Source of the DNA: Flavobacterium nitratireducens
Lineage (GTDB): Bacteria; Bacteroidota; Bacteroidia; Flavobacteriales; Flavobacteriaceae
Direction: 5' to 3'
Assembly: GCF_029625335.1 (NCBI RefSeq)
Contig: NZ_CP121111.1
Location: forward strand, 992,001 to 1,056,000
Length of the DNA: 64,000 nucleotides
Positions within the stretch are counted from its first letter, which is position 1; each line of letters starts with the position of its first letter. The translations under genes and the position numbers were made by a program. This document shows, piece by piece, positions 18,171 to 28,821 of the stretch. The notes under the pieces were generated by a model. It saw only the letters and a program-made list of their open reading frames with translations, ran no database searches and was not told where the DNA came from.

Positions 18171-19178
18171 ATGACAGCTAAATATTTCAATAGTCCCCTT
18201 TTAATTGGCTTATTATTATTGAGCTTTACTTGTCATTCACAAGTGTTAAGAAAAAGAACAACGATGCTTATGGGTGGTCGATTCGACATTAGCATTGTGG
18301 CACAAGACTCCCTTTCGGCTGAGAAAAACATTGATACCATCATTGCCGAAATCAGTCGCATTGAAAATCTAATCTCCGATTGGAAACCTAGCTCTCAAGT
18401 TTCACAAGTGAATCAAAATGCAGGAATCCAACCAGTAAAAGTCGACAAAGAAGTTTTTGAGTTGACTAAAAGAGCCTTGCATTTTTCAGAAATAACTAAT
18501 GGTGCCTTTGATGTCAGTTTTGCAGCCATGGATAAAATCTGGAAATTTGATGGTTCCATGACCGAAATGCCTTCGGAAGAAACCATTAAAAAATCAGTAG
18601 AAAAAGTAGGGTATAAAAACATTATTTTAGACAGTGTGAATTCAACCATTTTCCTAAAACTAAAAGGCATGAAAATTGGTTTTGGAGCGCTTGGCGAAGG
18701 TTATGCTACGAATAAATGCCAAGAAATGATGCTGGCTAAAGGCATCCATTCTGGTATTATAAACGCAACTGGTGATATGAGTGTATGGGGAACACAACTA
18801 AATGGAAAACCCTGGAATATTGGTATTACCAATCCTTTTCATCCTGATCGTGTTTTAGCCTCTATCCCGCTTAAAAAAGGCGCTGTTACAACATCTGGCT
18901 CTTATGAAAAATTTGTTGTTTTCAATGGAAAACGCTATTCACACATCATTAATCCTGCAACAGGTTATCCATCTACAGGATTGTGTAGTGTAACCGTTTT
19001 TGGTCCTAATGCCGAAATAGCAAATGGTTTTAGTACGTCTTCAATGATACTAGGCAAAAAAAAAGCGATTCAATTATTGAAACAATATCCAGATTATAGC
19101 TATATCATGATTACTGATTCTGGAAAGATAATTTACTCGAAAAACTTCCCTAAGCAAGAGTTAAAAAAATATAGATAA
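18171..19178 (+). CDS. apbE: FAD:protein FMN transferase
   Basis: Mg-dependent periplasmic enzyme that attaches FMN from FAD to Thr/Ser of target proteins by a phosphoester bond. About 335 aa. N-terminal export signal (LLIGLLLLSFTC), possibly a lipoprotein anchored at the Cys. Family motifs GFGALGEGYATNK, INATGDMSVWG, GAVTTSGSYEKF and YSHIINPATGYPS are present. I start at MTAKYFNSP, 20 bp after the reductase stop; the frame is open ten codons upstream but only with a TTA-type non-start region overlapping the reductase. Last gene of the operon, and the best clue to its job: it modifies the DUF2271 protein or another carrier. Confidence 0.95.
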   Translation: MTAKYFNSPLLIGLLLLSFTCHSQVLRKRTTMLMGGRFDISIVAQDSLSAEKNIDTIIAEISRIENLISDWKPSSQVSQVNQNAGIQPVKVDKEVFELTKRALHFSEITNGAFDVSFAAMDKIWKFDGSMTEMPSEETIKKSVEKVGYKNIILDSVNSTIFLKLKGMKIGFGALGEGYATNKCQEMMLAKGIHSGIINATGDMSVWGTQLNGKPWNIGITNPFHPDRVLASIPLKKGAVTTSGSYEKFVVFNGKRYSHIINPATGYPSTGLCSVTVFGPNAEIANGFSTSSMILGKKKAIQLLKQYPDYSYIMITDSGKIIYSKNFPKQELKKYR

Positions 19179-19595
19179 TCTAAAAAACTTTTCCTACAAA
19201 AAACAAATTATTCAATTCTTGAGCGAATAGTATTTTAGAAACACAACAAAGTGTTAAAAATCTTATAATTTTGTTAGCCGCAACAAAAAAACACCTTGAA
19301 TATATACCACTTACAATTATCTGTATTTAATCGAGTTATCCTACACGTTATCGATTAAACTATTGTCACAGTACTTAAATAAGTAATTTTACAGTATCAC
19401 TTTAGAAAGTGATTTCCAAACAAATTGATCCTCACTGTTTCTTGAATTAAATTTCAAAAAACATTAGCCCTATTTCCTAAGAACAGAGAAAAAACTAATC
19501 TCTTTCAAAAACATCTCACAGCAAAAAAACATAACTCAATTTTATGTAAATGCTTATACCACAAAGTTGTTTTCTTAATTTAAATAGTGTAAATC
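19179..19595. other. Intergenic region upstream of the 3055-aa HYR/LamG protein
   Basis: 417 bases, AT-rich, no ORF. TAATTTTG at 19266-19273 matches the -7 element and would imply a leader of roughly 310 bases. A small hairpin ATCACTTT/AAAGTGAT lies at 19396-19413. No terminator with a clear T-run is visible after apbE. Nothing else recognised. Confidence 0.4.
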
Positions 19596-22500
19596 ATGAA
19601 ACAAAACTACTTATTCTTATTTCTTTTATTGTTTAGCTTAGTAAATTCTTTTGGCCAAGTTGATGGTGATTTTAGATCAAAAACTTCTGGCAATTGGGAA
19701 TCAATTTCATCTTGGGAAATATATTCAGGCAGTTCATGGATTGATGCTACAACATTTCCGGGTCAAATCTCAGGGAGTTATAATATTACAATTACAACTG
19801 GAAATACAATTTCAATAACATCGAATATGTCGACCCTTTCAATGGGTAATATAAATATTATTGGAACTTTAAATTTAAATCCTTCATCTTCGCCTAACAC
19901 CATAAACCTATTAACGAACACTTTAAATATTAATGGAGGAGTATTGAATTTTAATACTAATAAAATTAGATTAAACTTACCTTCATCAGCTATAATAACT
20001 TTAGAAAACGGTGGTAACTTTAGTGGTAGTTGTACTAATAATAATGAAATATTTATTGGAACTAAAAATTATGCTGCATGTGTTGGCGGAGGTTCAAATG
20101 TATATACTTTTGGAGAAGTAGCTGCATCAGGTGGAAATGTAAATACCGAAATAACTAACCCACTTACAAGTCCAATATCTGCCACAGATTGCACACCAAT
20201 TAATTTAGCAGGTGGATATTCTGGAACAGAAATCAATGTTAGCTACAAATGGATAGTAAGAGATCCAAATGGAAACCTTACTATTTTAGCTACTGGAACT
20301 TTAAACGATAGTTTAGAAACAAGCATAACCAGTTTCACACCATCAGTAATTGGTCAATATCTTGTTTCACTCGAAATTACTTCTTCAGCATCAGCCACAA
20401 ATGTTGAAACCCGAGAATTTAATGTTTCTGATCCTATTAATCCAACTATAACAGCTGGAGGAAATCAAACCGCTAATACTGATGCAGGACTTTGTACCGC
20501 TTTGGTTGTAGTAGCTGATGCAGTCTTCGCTGATAACTGCCCAGGGGCAACTATTGCTTATACTCTTAGCGGTGATACAATTAAGGCTTCTACTGCTGGT
20601 CAGGTGGGAACTTTTACTTTTAACAAAGGGATAACTACCATCAACTATACGGTAACCGACGCTGTTGGGAATACTATAACTGACTCAAAAACAGTAACAG
20701 TTAGCGATAATATCAATCCAACTGTAACTCCGGGAGCTAATATTGCTGTGAATACTGATACTGGCCTTTGTACCGCTTCGGTTGTGGTAGCTGATGCAGT
20801 CTTCGCTGATAACTGCCCAGGGGCAACTATTGCTTATACTCTTAGCGGTGATACAATTAAGGCTTCTACTACTGGTCAGGTGGGAACTTTTACTTTTAAC
20901 AAAGGGATAACTACCATCAACTATACGGTAACCGACGCTGTTGGGAATACTATAACTGACTCAAAAACAGTAACAGTTACCGATAATATCAATCCAACTG
21001 TAACTCCGGGAGCTAATATTGCTGTGAATACTGATGCTGGTCTTTGTACCGCTTCGGTTGTGGTAGCTGATGCAGTCTTCGCTGATAACTGCTCGGGTGC
21101 AACTATTGCTTATACTCTTAGCGGTGCTACAATTAAGGCTTCTACTGCTGGTCAGGTGGAAACTTTTACTTTTAACAAAGGGATAACTACCATCAACTAT
21201 ACAGTAACCGATGCTGTTGGGAATACTATAACTGACTCAAAAACAGTAACAGTTAGCGATAATATCAATCCAACTGTAACTCCGGGAGCTAATATTGCTG
21301 TGAATACTGATACTGGTCTTTGTACCGCTTCGGTTGTGGTAGCTGATGCAGTCTTCGCTGATAACTGCCCAGGGGCAACTATTGCTTATACTCTTAGCGG
21401 TGATACAATTAAGGCTTCTACTGCTGGTCAGGTGGGAACTTTTACTTTTAACAAAGGGATAACTACCATCAACTATACGGTAACCGACGCTGTTGGGAAT
21501 ACTATAACTGACTCAAAAACAGTAACAGTTAGCGATAATATCAATCCAACCGTAACTCCGGGAGCTAATATTGCTGTGAATACTGATACTGGTCTTTGTA
21601 CCGCTTCGGTTGTGGTAGCTGATGCAGTCTTCGCTGATAACTGCCCAGGGGCAACTATTGCTTATACTCTTAGCGGTGCTACAATTAAGGCTTCTACTGC
21701 TGGTCAGGTGGGAACTTTTACTTTTAACAAAGGGATAACTACCATCAACTATACGGTAACCGACGCTGTTGGGAATACTATAACTGACTCAAAAACAGTA
21801 ACAGTTAGCGATAATATCAATCCAACTGTAACTCCGGGAGCTAATATTGCTGTGAATACTGATACTGGTCTTTGTACCGCTTCGGTTGTGGTAGCTGATG
21901 CAGTCTTCGCTGATAACTGCCCAGGGGCAACTATTGCTTATACTCTTAGCGGTGCTACAATTAAGGCTTCTACTGCTGGTCAGGTGGGAACTTTTACTTT
22001 TAACAAAGGGATAACTACCATCAACTATACGGTAACCGACGCTATTGGGAATACTATAACTGACTCAAAAACAGTAACAGTTAGCGATAATATCAATCCA
22101 ACTGTAACTCCGGGAGCTAATATTGCTGTGAATACTGATGCAGGAGTTTGTACGGCTTCGGTTGTGGTAGCTGATGCAGTCTTCGCTGATAACTGCCCAG
22201 GGGCAACTATTGCTTATACCCTTAGCGGTGCTACAATTAAAGCTTCTACTGCTGGTCAGGTGGGAACTTTTACTTTTAACAAAGGGATAACTACCATCAA
22301 CTATACGGTAACTGATGCTGTTGGAAATACTATCACTGGCTCAAAAACAGTAACGGTAACGGATAATATCAATCCAACCATAACTCCGGGAGCTAATATT
22401 GCTGTGAATACTGATGCAGGAGTTTGTACCGCTTCGGTTGTGGTAGCTGATGCAGTATTTGCTGATAACTGCTCGGGGGCAACTATTTCTTATTCCCTTA

Positions 22501-25500
22501 GTGGAGCGACAACTAAAACATCTACTGCTGGTCAGGTGGGAACTTTTACTTTTAACAAAGGGATAACTACCATCAACTATACAGTAACCGATGCTGTTGG
22601 AAATACTATCACTGGCTCAAAAACAGTAACGGTAACGGATAATATCAATCCAACCATAACTCCGGGAGCTAATATTGCTGTGAATACTGATGCAGGAGTT
22701 TGTACAGCTTCGGTTGTGGTAGCTGATGCAGTCTTCGCTGATAACTGCCCAGGGGCAACTATTGCTTATACTCTTAGCGGTGCTACAATTAAGGCTTCTA
22801 CTGCTGGTCAGGTGGGAACTTTTACTTTTAACAAAGGGATAACTACCATCAACTATACGGTAACCGACGCTGTTGGGAATACTATAACTGACTCAAAAAC
22901 AGTAACAGTTAGCGATAATATCAATCCAACTGTAACTCCGGGAGCTAATATTGCTGTGAATACTGATGCAGGAGTTTGTACCGCTTCGGTTGTGGTAGCT
23001 GATGCAGTCTTCGCTGATAATTGTCCGGGATCAACTATTGCTTATACTCTTAGCGGTGCTACAATTAAAGCTTCTACTGCTGGTCAGGTGGAAACTTTTA
23101 CTTTTAACAAAGGGATAACTACCATCAACTATACGGTAACCGATGCTGTTGGAAATACAACAATAGGTTCAAAAACAATCACTGTAACCGATAACATCAA
23201 ACCTACAATAACAGCCCCACCAACAGTTAATGTTACAACTAATTCTGGTTGTACTGCAACTGCTGTAAATATAGGCAGTCCTATAACTGCTGATAATTGT
23301 TCGGTTGCATCGGTAACAAATAATCATCCATCTACTACTTATCCATTAGGCAATACAACTGTTATCTGGACAGTAACTGATACATCTGGGAACACTATGA
23401 CTGCAAATCAAACGGTTACAGTCACGGATAACATTCCTCCAACGATTGTTTGTCCAGTAAATATAACTGCCAACACTAGTTCAAATGGAACCGGTGATTG
23501 CTATACAACAGTAAGTATAACAAATCCAATTGCAAGTGATAATTGTAATGTTTCATCAGTAGAGGCAAAAGTATCAGGAGTAATCATTAATACGATAACC
23601 TACCAATTTCCAATTGGTAATACTACTATTAACTGGACTGTAACTGACAATTCAGGATTAACCGCTTCTTGTAATCAAACAATCACGGTAGTTGATAATG
23701 AAAATCCTTCTATTAGTTGTCCTGGAGACCAAAATGTTAACTTTAACGCCAATTGTCAATTTGTTTTACAAGATTATAGATCCTTGGCTACAACTTCGGA
23801 CAACTGTGACAGTAATGTAACCATCACGCAAACTCCAGCACCAGGAACTTTAATTTCGGCAGCTACAACCACTATCACATTAACTGCTAAAGATGCTTCT
23901 AACAATACGAGTACTTGTACTTTTAAAGTTACAGCAATAGATAATACTCCACCTACAGCCGTTTGCAAAAACTATACTGCTTATTTAAGTTCAAATGGTA
24001 CAGTAACCATCTCTGCTTTAAATTTAGATAATGGTTCATCAGATAATTGTGGAATTCCCAGTATGACCGTTTCACCCAATTCATTTAACTGTAGTAATGT
24101 TGGTCCTAACAATGTGACTTTTACTGTATCTGATAATGGTGGAAATAGTAGCAGTTGTAACGCAATAGTTACCGTTGTTGACAACACTCCACCAACAATG
24201 ATTTGCAAAAATTATGTTGTTGTAGTGGATCCAATTACTAGGGTTGCAACTATCAAAGCATCGGATGTTGACAATGGTTCTAACGATGCCTGTGGAATAG
24301 CTAGCCTAAGTGTATTCCCTAGTGTGTTTGCCGATTCTCAAACTATTTACACAACAACTACAACATTAACAGCCGTTGATGTTAACGGAAATACAAACAC
24401 TTGTACAGCGACAATAACTGTTGAACCACCAAAAAATTTATTTACCTATTTAACAGGTGTAATTGTAAATCCAATTCCTGATAATCCCCAACCTCCAAGT
24501 TCCTTAATTGAAGTTACAGCTTGTCCTGGCGGAATAACCGTTCCAAAAGACATTCAATTTACATTACAAGCAATTGGAACCTATAATTTACAAGCCTCAC
24601 ATGTATTAAATTGGGAATATTCAAATGACAATGGTGAAACATGGATCACAATACCAAATACTACTGGATTACTAACTTACACATTAATCGGATTAACAAG
24701 TGATACCTTTGTTAGATTGCGAATAACTGATGCAGATAATCCTTCAATTATAAAAACTTCAGCAGAAGCTTATGCCCGATTTTTACCTCCAGATCAACCC
24801 CCTATTATCGTTAGCCATTCCGCTTTAGATATTTGTTTAGGTAGTTCTGTAACTGTAAACGCTGAAAGTTTTTATGATCAACCCGAAGGACAATTCGGAA
24901 AAGGGGGTAAATTCAACTATGCCCAACCTGATGGATGGCGTGTTGATGGAAGAGATGGTTTTTTCCCAGCCAGTGGTAATAATAATTCAGAACCTACTTG
25001 GAAAGAAACGAACTCCAATACAAATCCAAATGTAACCTTTAGCGGAATTAACTACGACACATCAGACAATACAAAATTTGCCATTGCGCATGCTGCCGAA
25101 GCTAACAGAACTACGACATTAGAAACACCTGTATTCAGTACCATCGGAATGACTTCCAGCGAAGCCATAATGACATTTTATACTGCTTACTATTTCTGTA
25201 ATGGGGGGTCAGGTAAAATAGAATTATCATTTGATGCAGGAAACACCTATCCGGTAACATTGAATACCATGCAAAATGACATTTTTATTGCTGGCAAAAC
25301 CACTGGTGTAAAAGCATATAAAGGATCCAGCTGTACTAAACAATATTTGATAGCCGATGCATTTAGATATACCTCAATCAATTTAGGACCATATGCAGGG
25401 CTGGCTGGTTTACGCATCAAATTCACTTTCAATTCAGGTCCAAGTGGAGGAACTTGTAATAATGTAACTTTTCCAAAACATTCATCTAATAATTGCACTA

Positions 25501-28500
25501 ATAATCAAACTTTTAACGTAGGAAGCGCATGGGCAATAGACGATGTTGGTTTCGCATTTGCTCAGGTTGATGATGAATTAGAATGGACAGATGAAAATGG
25601 TGATGTAATTGCAAGAGGAACAACTGCCACTGTAACACCTCAAACTCCTGGTATTCGAGAATATGGAGTTACAACCTTAGTAAATGGATGTAGAACAGAC
25701 AATACTACCGGTACAAGTTTTGTAAATATTAATACTAGCTTAGCTTATGCTGGAGAAGATTATGCTCCCCTTACCAGTAATTGCGGAGAAAACAGTATAA
25801 AATTAAATGCTTATGACAATACAAAATCGGCTGTAACCAATTATACTAAAGGAGCTTGGAAAACTAATCTTTATGTTGTACCAGACACTGCTTCCGGAGA
25901 TACTGATTACCCAGGAACTGGAATTACTGGAACTTGGACTATTGTTAGCGCCACATCTTCTTCATGTGGAAGCTCTGCAACTTTCTCTAGCGCAACTGAT
26001 CCTGACGCGCTTTTTACTGCCGACCCAGGAACTTACAAATTAAGATGGACACTCTCAAATGGATGTTATGACGAATTAAACATTACTCTTATTGATTGTA
26101 AATCGGTTGATTTTGATGGAAATAATGATTATGTCACTTTCAAAGACAATTACAACCTAAACAATACATTTAGCATTGAAAGCTGGGTGAAGCCTAATGC
26201 TGTCAATGGAACCCGCACTGTTTTTTCCCGAAAAGATAAAGGAAACAACACTAGCGGTTATGATTTAAGTATCAGTGATGGACAAGTCCGATTTAATTGG
26301 TACAACGCCTCTGGAGGTAATTCTATTTCCACCGGTACTAATGTTATTGGAACAGACAGATGGTATCATTTAGCCTCCACTTTTGATGGAACAACCTATA
26401 AACTTTATGTTGACGGTATAGAAATAGCTTCGAAAAATGGTACTGCTCCTGCTACGACTACAACTACTGTAGAAGCGCTTTTAGGTGCTATGCATCAATC
26501 TTCAAATGTCCCTGCCCAATATTTTAACGGTTGGATTGACGAGGTTAAAATTTGGAATAAAGCTTTAGGCGTTGAACAAATCAGACAAATGATGAATCAG
26601 GAAATTGATGCTTCTGGTACCGATGTGGGTGGAGTCGTTATTCCATTAAGAATCTCAGGTTCGGATAATGATAATAACAGTCTTGAAGACAGTCCTTTAT
26701 TATGGAGCGATCTTTTAGGCTATTATCGAATGACAAATAATTGTGGAAATTTAGTTGCCTTTAAAGGTGTAAGCGGAAGATTGCACAATATTAATTCTAG
26801 TCAACAACAAACCGCACCGATTCCCTATACGTCTAGAGTTTCTAATCAAACATGGAATACAGATACTACTTGGACCAATTACGATGTTTGGGATGTTCCT
26901 AATAGCCTAGGAATAAATAATCAACCTATCAATTGGAATATTGTAAAAATTAATCACAAAGTAACTTCTAATACTCAGGATTTAACTTTACTTGGGCTAG
27001 TAGTAATGTCAAACGAATTGATTATTACCAATTCAGGAATACAAAACGAGACAAATCCAGGACATGGACTTTGGATCACTCACTATCTAAAATTAGATGG
27101 AAAAATTGATTTGGTAGGTGAATCACAATTGGTTCAAAAAAGATATGCTCCAACTCAATTTAGCGAAAGTATTTTTGAAGAAAACAGTACTGGATTTATT
27201 GAAGTAGACCAAGAAGGAAAACAAAACAGTTTCAATTACAACTATTGGTCTTCGCCAGTTAGTAATAGAGGTGCAGCCAATAATTCATCCTATTCAATGA
27301 CTGGTATTTTAAGAGATGGAACAGACAGTGCTAACCCAAAAAATATCACCTTTGGTGATAGTGCTTATTTTGCAGATGGGCCTTTGACAAGTCCTATTAA
27401 AATCAGCAACAGATGGATATGGACTTATAGTTCACTCACCCCTGCTTCTAATTCAAATTGGGATAATTACTACCAATGGCAATATAAATCAAGCACAGGA
27501 CTTATAGCTGTTGCCGATGGTTTCTCTATGAAAGGAAGCGGAGGTACTGCCCCTATCAATGATACACAAAATTATGTTTTTACTGGTAAACCTAATTCAG
27601 GAACTATCAATAAATACATCGCTTTATTACGAACCTATCTAATAGGTAATCCCTACCCAAGTGCATTGGATGCCGATGAATTTATAAAAGACAATCTAAA
27701 AGATTGTAACGGTTGTCGAGGAATCGCTAATACATTTGGAGGTGCCCTGTATTTTTGGGATCATTTTGGCTTATCAAATAACCATATTTTGGCTCAGTAT
27801 GAAGGAGGCTATGCAACCTATACCCTAACGGGTGGTGTTGCTGCGATAGCCAATGACCCCCTAAACGTAAATAACGGCGCAACAGGTTCAAAAATACCTC
27901 AACGCTATATTCCAGTTGGACAAGCCTTTTTTATAAATGCTACTGGTAGCACTACTACTGGTGGTTCATTTAGCTTTAAAAATAGTCAACGTGCCTTTGT
28001 AAGGGAGAGTTCTGGAAATTCTATTTTTATGAAAAACACTAATGATAAAAATTCATTTGCTGCCAAAGAAACTATAGATAAACGAATGAAAATTAGATTA
28101 GGTTTTGACTCTCCAATTGGATATCATAGACAAATTTTACTAGGAACCGATCCAAATACAACTACTAAATTTGATTTTGGATACGATGCCCTAATGATTG
28201 AAGTGAAAGACAATGATATGTATTGGGAATTAGAAAACAATCCGTTTATTATTCAGGGTATTCCAAACTTTGATATTGAGCAAATAATTCCTTTTGGCTT
28301 AAAAATTACCGATGAAGGAAAAGCTACAATTAAAATTGATGCTCTAGAAAATATTCCAGCAGACTTTGCTATTTATGTTTACGACAATATTTCAAGAATA
28401 TATCATGATTTAAGAAAAGCCAATTTTGAAATCGCATTGGCACCAGGAGAATACAAAAACAGATTCTCAATACAGTTTGTAAACAAATCATATAGTATCA

Positions 28501-28763
28501 ACGAAACCAAAATTGACAATGGAATAATTTGCTATTATACAAATGAAACTAAACTCTTAAATATTAGAAATTATTTCTTTGATGTAAACATCAAATCGGT
28601 TTCATTATTCAATATTCTTAAACAAAAAATAGGCAATTGGAAAATAGACGATCAAACCCAAAATTTAATTCAAATTCCAATTGACAATGTTAGTTCTGCC
28701 GTATATCTCGTTTTAATCCAAACGGATAAAGGAGAAATGAGCCAAAAAATAATTATAAAATAA
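19596..28763 (+). CDS. Giant secreted HYR-repeat/LamG adhesin-like protein with type IX sorting domain
   Basis: 3055 aa. Signal peptide LFLFLLLFSLVNSFG. Residues 24-280 contain a GDFRSKTSGNWES module common in type IX cargo. Residues 281-1200 are ten 92-residue hyalin-type (HYR) repeats; 1201 to about 1610 are five diverged HYR repeats keeping the DNC and VTDN/VVDN landmarks. A Cys-rich region follows, an Ig-like domain near 2050-2165, a LamG domain at about 2169-2345 (DFDGNNDYVTF, DRWYHLASTFDG, LYVDG), then a module homologous to the 1631-aa protein and a C-terminal sorting domain ending MSQKIIIK. Likely a surface adhesin or gliding-type cargo; the ligand is unknown. Confidence 0.87.
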   Translation: MKQNYLFLFLLLFSLVNSFGQVDGDFRSKTSGNWESISSWEIYSGSSWIDATTFPGQISGSYNITITTGNTISITSNMSTLSMGNINIIGTLNLNPSSSPNTINLLTNTLNINGGVLNFNTNKIRLNLPSSAIITLENGGNFSGSCTNNNEIFIGTKNYAACVGGGSNVYTFGEVAASGGNVNTEITNPLTSPISATDCTPINLAGGYSGTEINVSYKWIVRDPNGNLTILATGTLNDSLETSITSFTPSVIGQYLVSLEITSSASATNVETREFNVSDPINPTITAGGNQTANTDAGLCTALVVVADAVFADNCPGATIAYTLSGDTIKASTAGQVGTFTFNKGITTINYTVTDAVGNTITDSKTVTVSDNINPTVTPGANIAVNTDTGLCTASVVVADAVFADNCPGATIAYTLSGDTIKASTTGQVGTFTFNKGITTINYTVTDAVGNTITDSKTVTVTDNINPTVTPGANIAVNTDAGLCTASVVVADAVFADNCSGATIAYTLSGATIKASTAGQVETFTFNKGITTINYTVTDAVGNTITDSKTVTVSDNINPTVTPGANIAVNTDTGLCTASVVVADAVFADNCPGATIAYTLSGDTIKASTAGQVGTFTFNKGITTINYTVTDAVGNTITDSKTVTVSDNINPTVTPGANIAVNTDTGLCTASVVVADAVFADNCPGATIAYTLSGATIKASTAGQVGTFTFNKGITTINYTVTDAVGNTITDSKTVTVSDNINPTVTPGANIAVNTDTGLCTASVVVADAVFADNCPGATIAYTLSGATIKASTAGQVGTFTFNKGITTINYTVTDAIGNTITDSKTVTVSDNINPTVTPGANIAVNTDAGVCTASVVVADAVFADNCPGATIAYTLSGATIKASTAGQVGTFTFNKGITTINYTVTDAVGNTITGSKTVTVTDNINPTITPGANIAVNTDAGVCTASVVVADAVFADNCSGATISYSLSGATTKTSTAGQVGTFTFNKGITTINYTVTDAVGNTITGSKTVTVTDNINPTITPGANIAVNTDAGVCTASVVVADAVFADNCPGATIAYTLSGATIKASTAGQVGTFTFNKGITTINYTVTDAVGNTITDSKTVTVSDNINPTVTPGANIAVNTDAGVCTASVVVADAVFADNCPGSTIAYTLSGATIKASTAGQVETFTFNKGITTINYTVTDAVGNTTIGSKTITVTDNIKPTITAPPTVNVTTNSGCTATAVNIGSPITADNCSVASVTNNHPSTTYPLGNTTVIWTVTDTSGNTMTANQTVTVTDNIPPTIVCPVNITANTSSNGTGDCYTTVSITNPIASDNCNVSSVEAKVSGVIINTITYQFPIGNTTINWTVTDNSGLTASCNQTITVVDNENPSISCPGDQNVNFNANCQFVLQDYRSLATTSDNCDSNVTITQTPAPGTLISAATTTITLTAKDASNNTSTCTFKVTAIDNTPPTAVCKNYTAYLSSNGTVTISALNLDNGSSDNCGIPSMTVSPNSFNCSNVGPNNVTFTVSDNGGNSSSCNAIVTVVDNTPPTMICKNYVVVVDPITRVATIKASDVDNGSNDACGIASLSVFPSVFADSQTIYTTTTTLTAVDVNGNTNTCTATITVEPPKNLFTYLTGVIVNPIPDNPQPPSSLIEVTACPGGITVPKDIQFTLQAIGTYNLQASHVLNWEYSNDNGETWITIPNTTGLLTYTLIGLTSDTFVRLRITDADNPSIIKTSAEAYARFLPPDQPPIIVSHSALDICLGSSVTVNAESFYDQPEGQFGKGGKFNYAQPDGWRVDGRDGFFPASGNNNSEPTWKETNSNTNPNVTFSGINYDTSDNTKFAIAHAAEANRTTTLETPVFSTIGMTSSEAIMTFYTAYYFCNGGSGKIELSFDAGNTYPVTLNTMQNDIFIAGKTTGVKAYKGSSCTKQYLIADAFRYTSINLGPYAGLAGLRIKFTFNSGPSGGTCNNVTFPKHSSNNCTNNQTFNVGSAWAIDDVGFAFAQVDDELEWTDENGDVIARGTTATVTPQTPGIREYGVTTLVNGCRTDNTTGTSFVNINTSLAYAGEDYAPLTSNCGENSIKLNAYDNTKSAVTNYTKGAWKTNLYVVPDTASGDTDYPGTGITGTWTIVSATSSSCGSSATFSSATDPDALFTADPGTYKLRWTLSNGCYDELNITLIDCKSVDFDGNNDYVTFKDNYNLNNTFSIESWVKPNAVNGTRTVFSRKDKGNNTSGYDLSISDGQVRFNWYNASGGNSISTGTNVIGTDRWYHLASTFDGTTYKLYVDGIEIASKNGTAPATTTTTVEALLGAMHQSSNVPAQYFNGWIDEVKIWNKALGVEQIRQMMNQEIDASGTDVGGVVIPLRISGSDNDNNSLEDSPLLWSDLLGYYRMTNNCGNLVAFKGVSGRLHNINSSQQQTAPIPYTSRVSNQTWNTDTTWTNYDVWDVPNSLGINNQPINWNIVKINHKVTSNTQDLTLLGLVVMSNELIITNSGIQNETNPGHGLWITHYLKLDGKIDLVGESQLVQKRYAPTQFSESIFEENSTGFIEVDQEGKQNSFNYNYWSSPVSNRGAANNSSYSMTGILRDGTDSANPKNITFGDSAYFADGPLTSPIKISNRWIWTYSSLTPASNSNWDNYYQWQYKSSTGLIAVADGFSMKGSGGTAPINDTQNYVFTGKPNSGTINKYIALLRTYLIGNPYPSALDADEFIKDNLKDCNGCRGIANTFGGALYFWDHFGLSNNHILAQYEGGYATYTLTGGVAAIANDPLNVNNGATGSKIPQRYIPVGQAFFINATGSTTTGGSFSFKNSQRAFVRESSGNSIFMKNTNDKNSFAAKETIDKRMKIRLGFDSPIGYHRQILLGTDPNTTTKFDFGYDALMIEVKDNDMYWELENNPFIIQGIPNFDIEQIIPFGLKITDEGKATIKIDALENIPADFAIYVYDNISRIYHDLRKANFEIALAPGEYKNRFSIQFVNKSYSINETKIDNGIICYYTNETKLLNIRNYFFDVNIKSVSLFNILKQKIGNWKIDDQTQNLIQIPIDNVSSAVYLVLIQTDKGEMSQKIIIK
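20436..23195 (+). repeat. Ten tandem 276-bp repeats encoding HYR domains
   Basis: Unit of exactly 276 bp (92 codons), starting at the Ile of INPT; starts at 20436, 20712, 20988 and so on, the next non-identical unit beginning at 23196. Units differ at few positions: TDTGLC/TDAGLC/TDAGVC, SGDTIK/SGATIK, NCPG/NCSG, VGTF/VETF. Units 2 and 4-6 are almost identical in DNA; unit 8 is the most divergent. Recent expansion and homogenisation, always in frame. Confidence 0.97.
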
Positions 28764-28781
28764 GCTAACCAAGCTTAAACC

Positions 28782-28821
28782 AAAGAACACTTTCACAAAT
28801 AATCTTATGAAAGTGTTCTTT
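28782..28821. terminator. Bidirectional terminator between the adhesin and the DUF4442 gene
   Basis: AAAGAACACTTTCA (28782-28795) and TGAAAGTGTTCTTT (28808-28821) are perfect 14-bp arms between two convergent genes, with A/T runs on both sides. Confidence 0.85.

Noticed and set aside
20436..23195. CRISPR-like regularly spaced repeats
   Set aside because: The 276-bp period is an exact multiple of three, repeats are contiguous with no unique spacers, and the whole region is one open frame coding HYR domains.
24144..25498. Minus-strand ORFs inside the HYR/LamG giant
   Set aside because: Low-complexity shadows of the adhesin frame; no independent signals.
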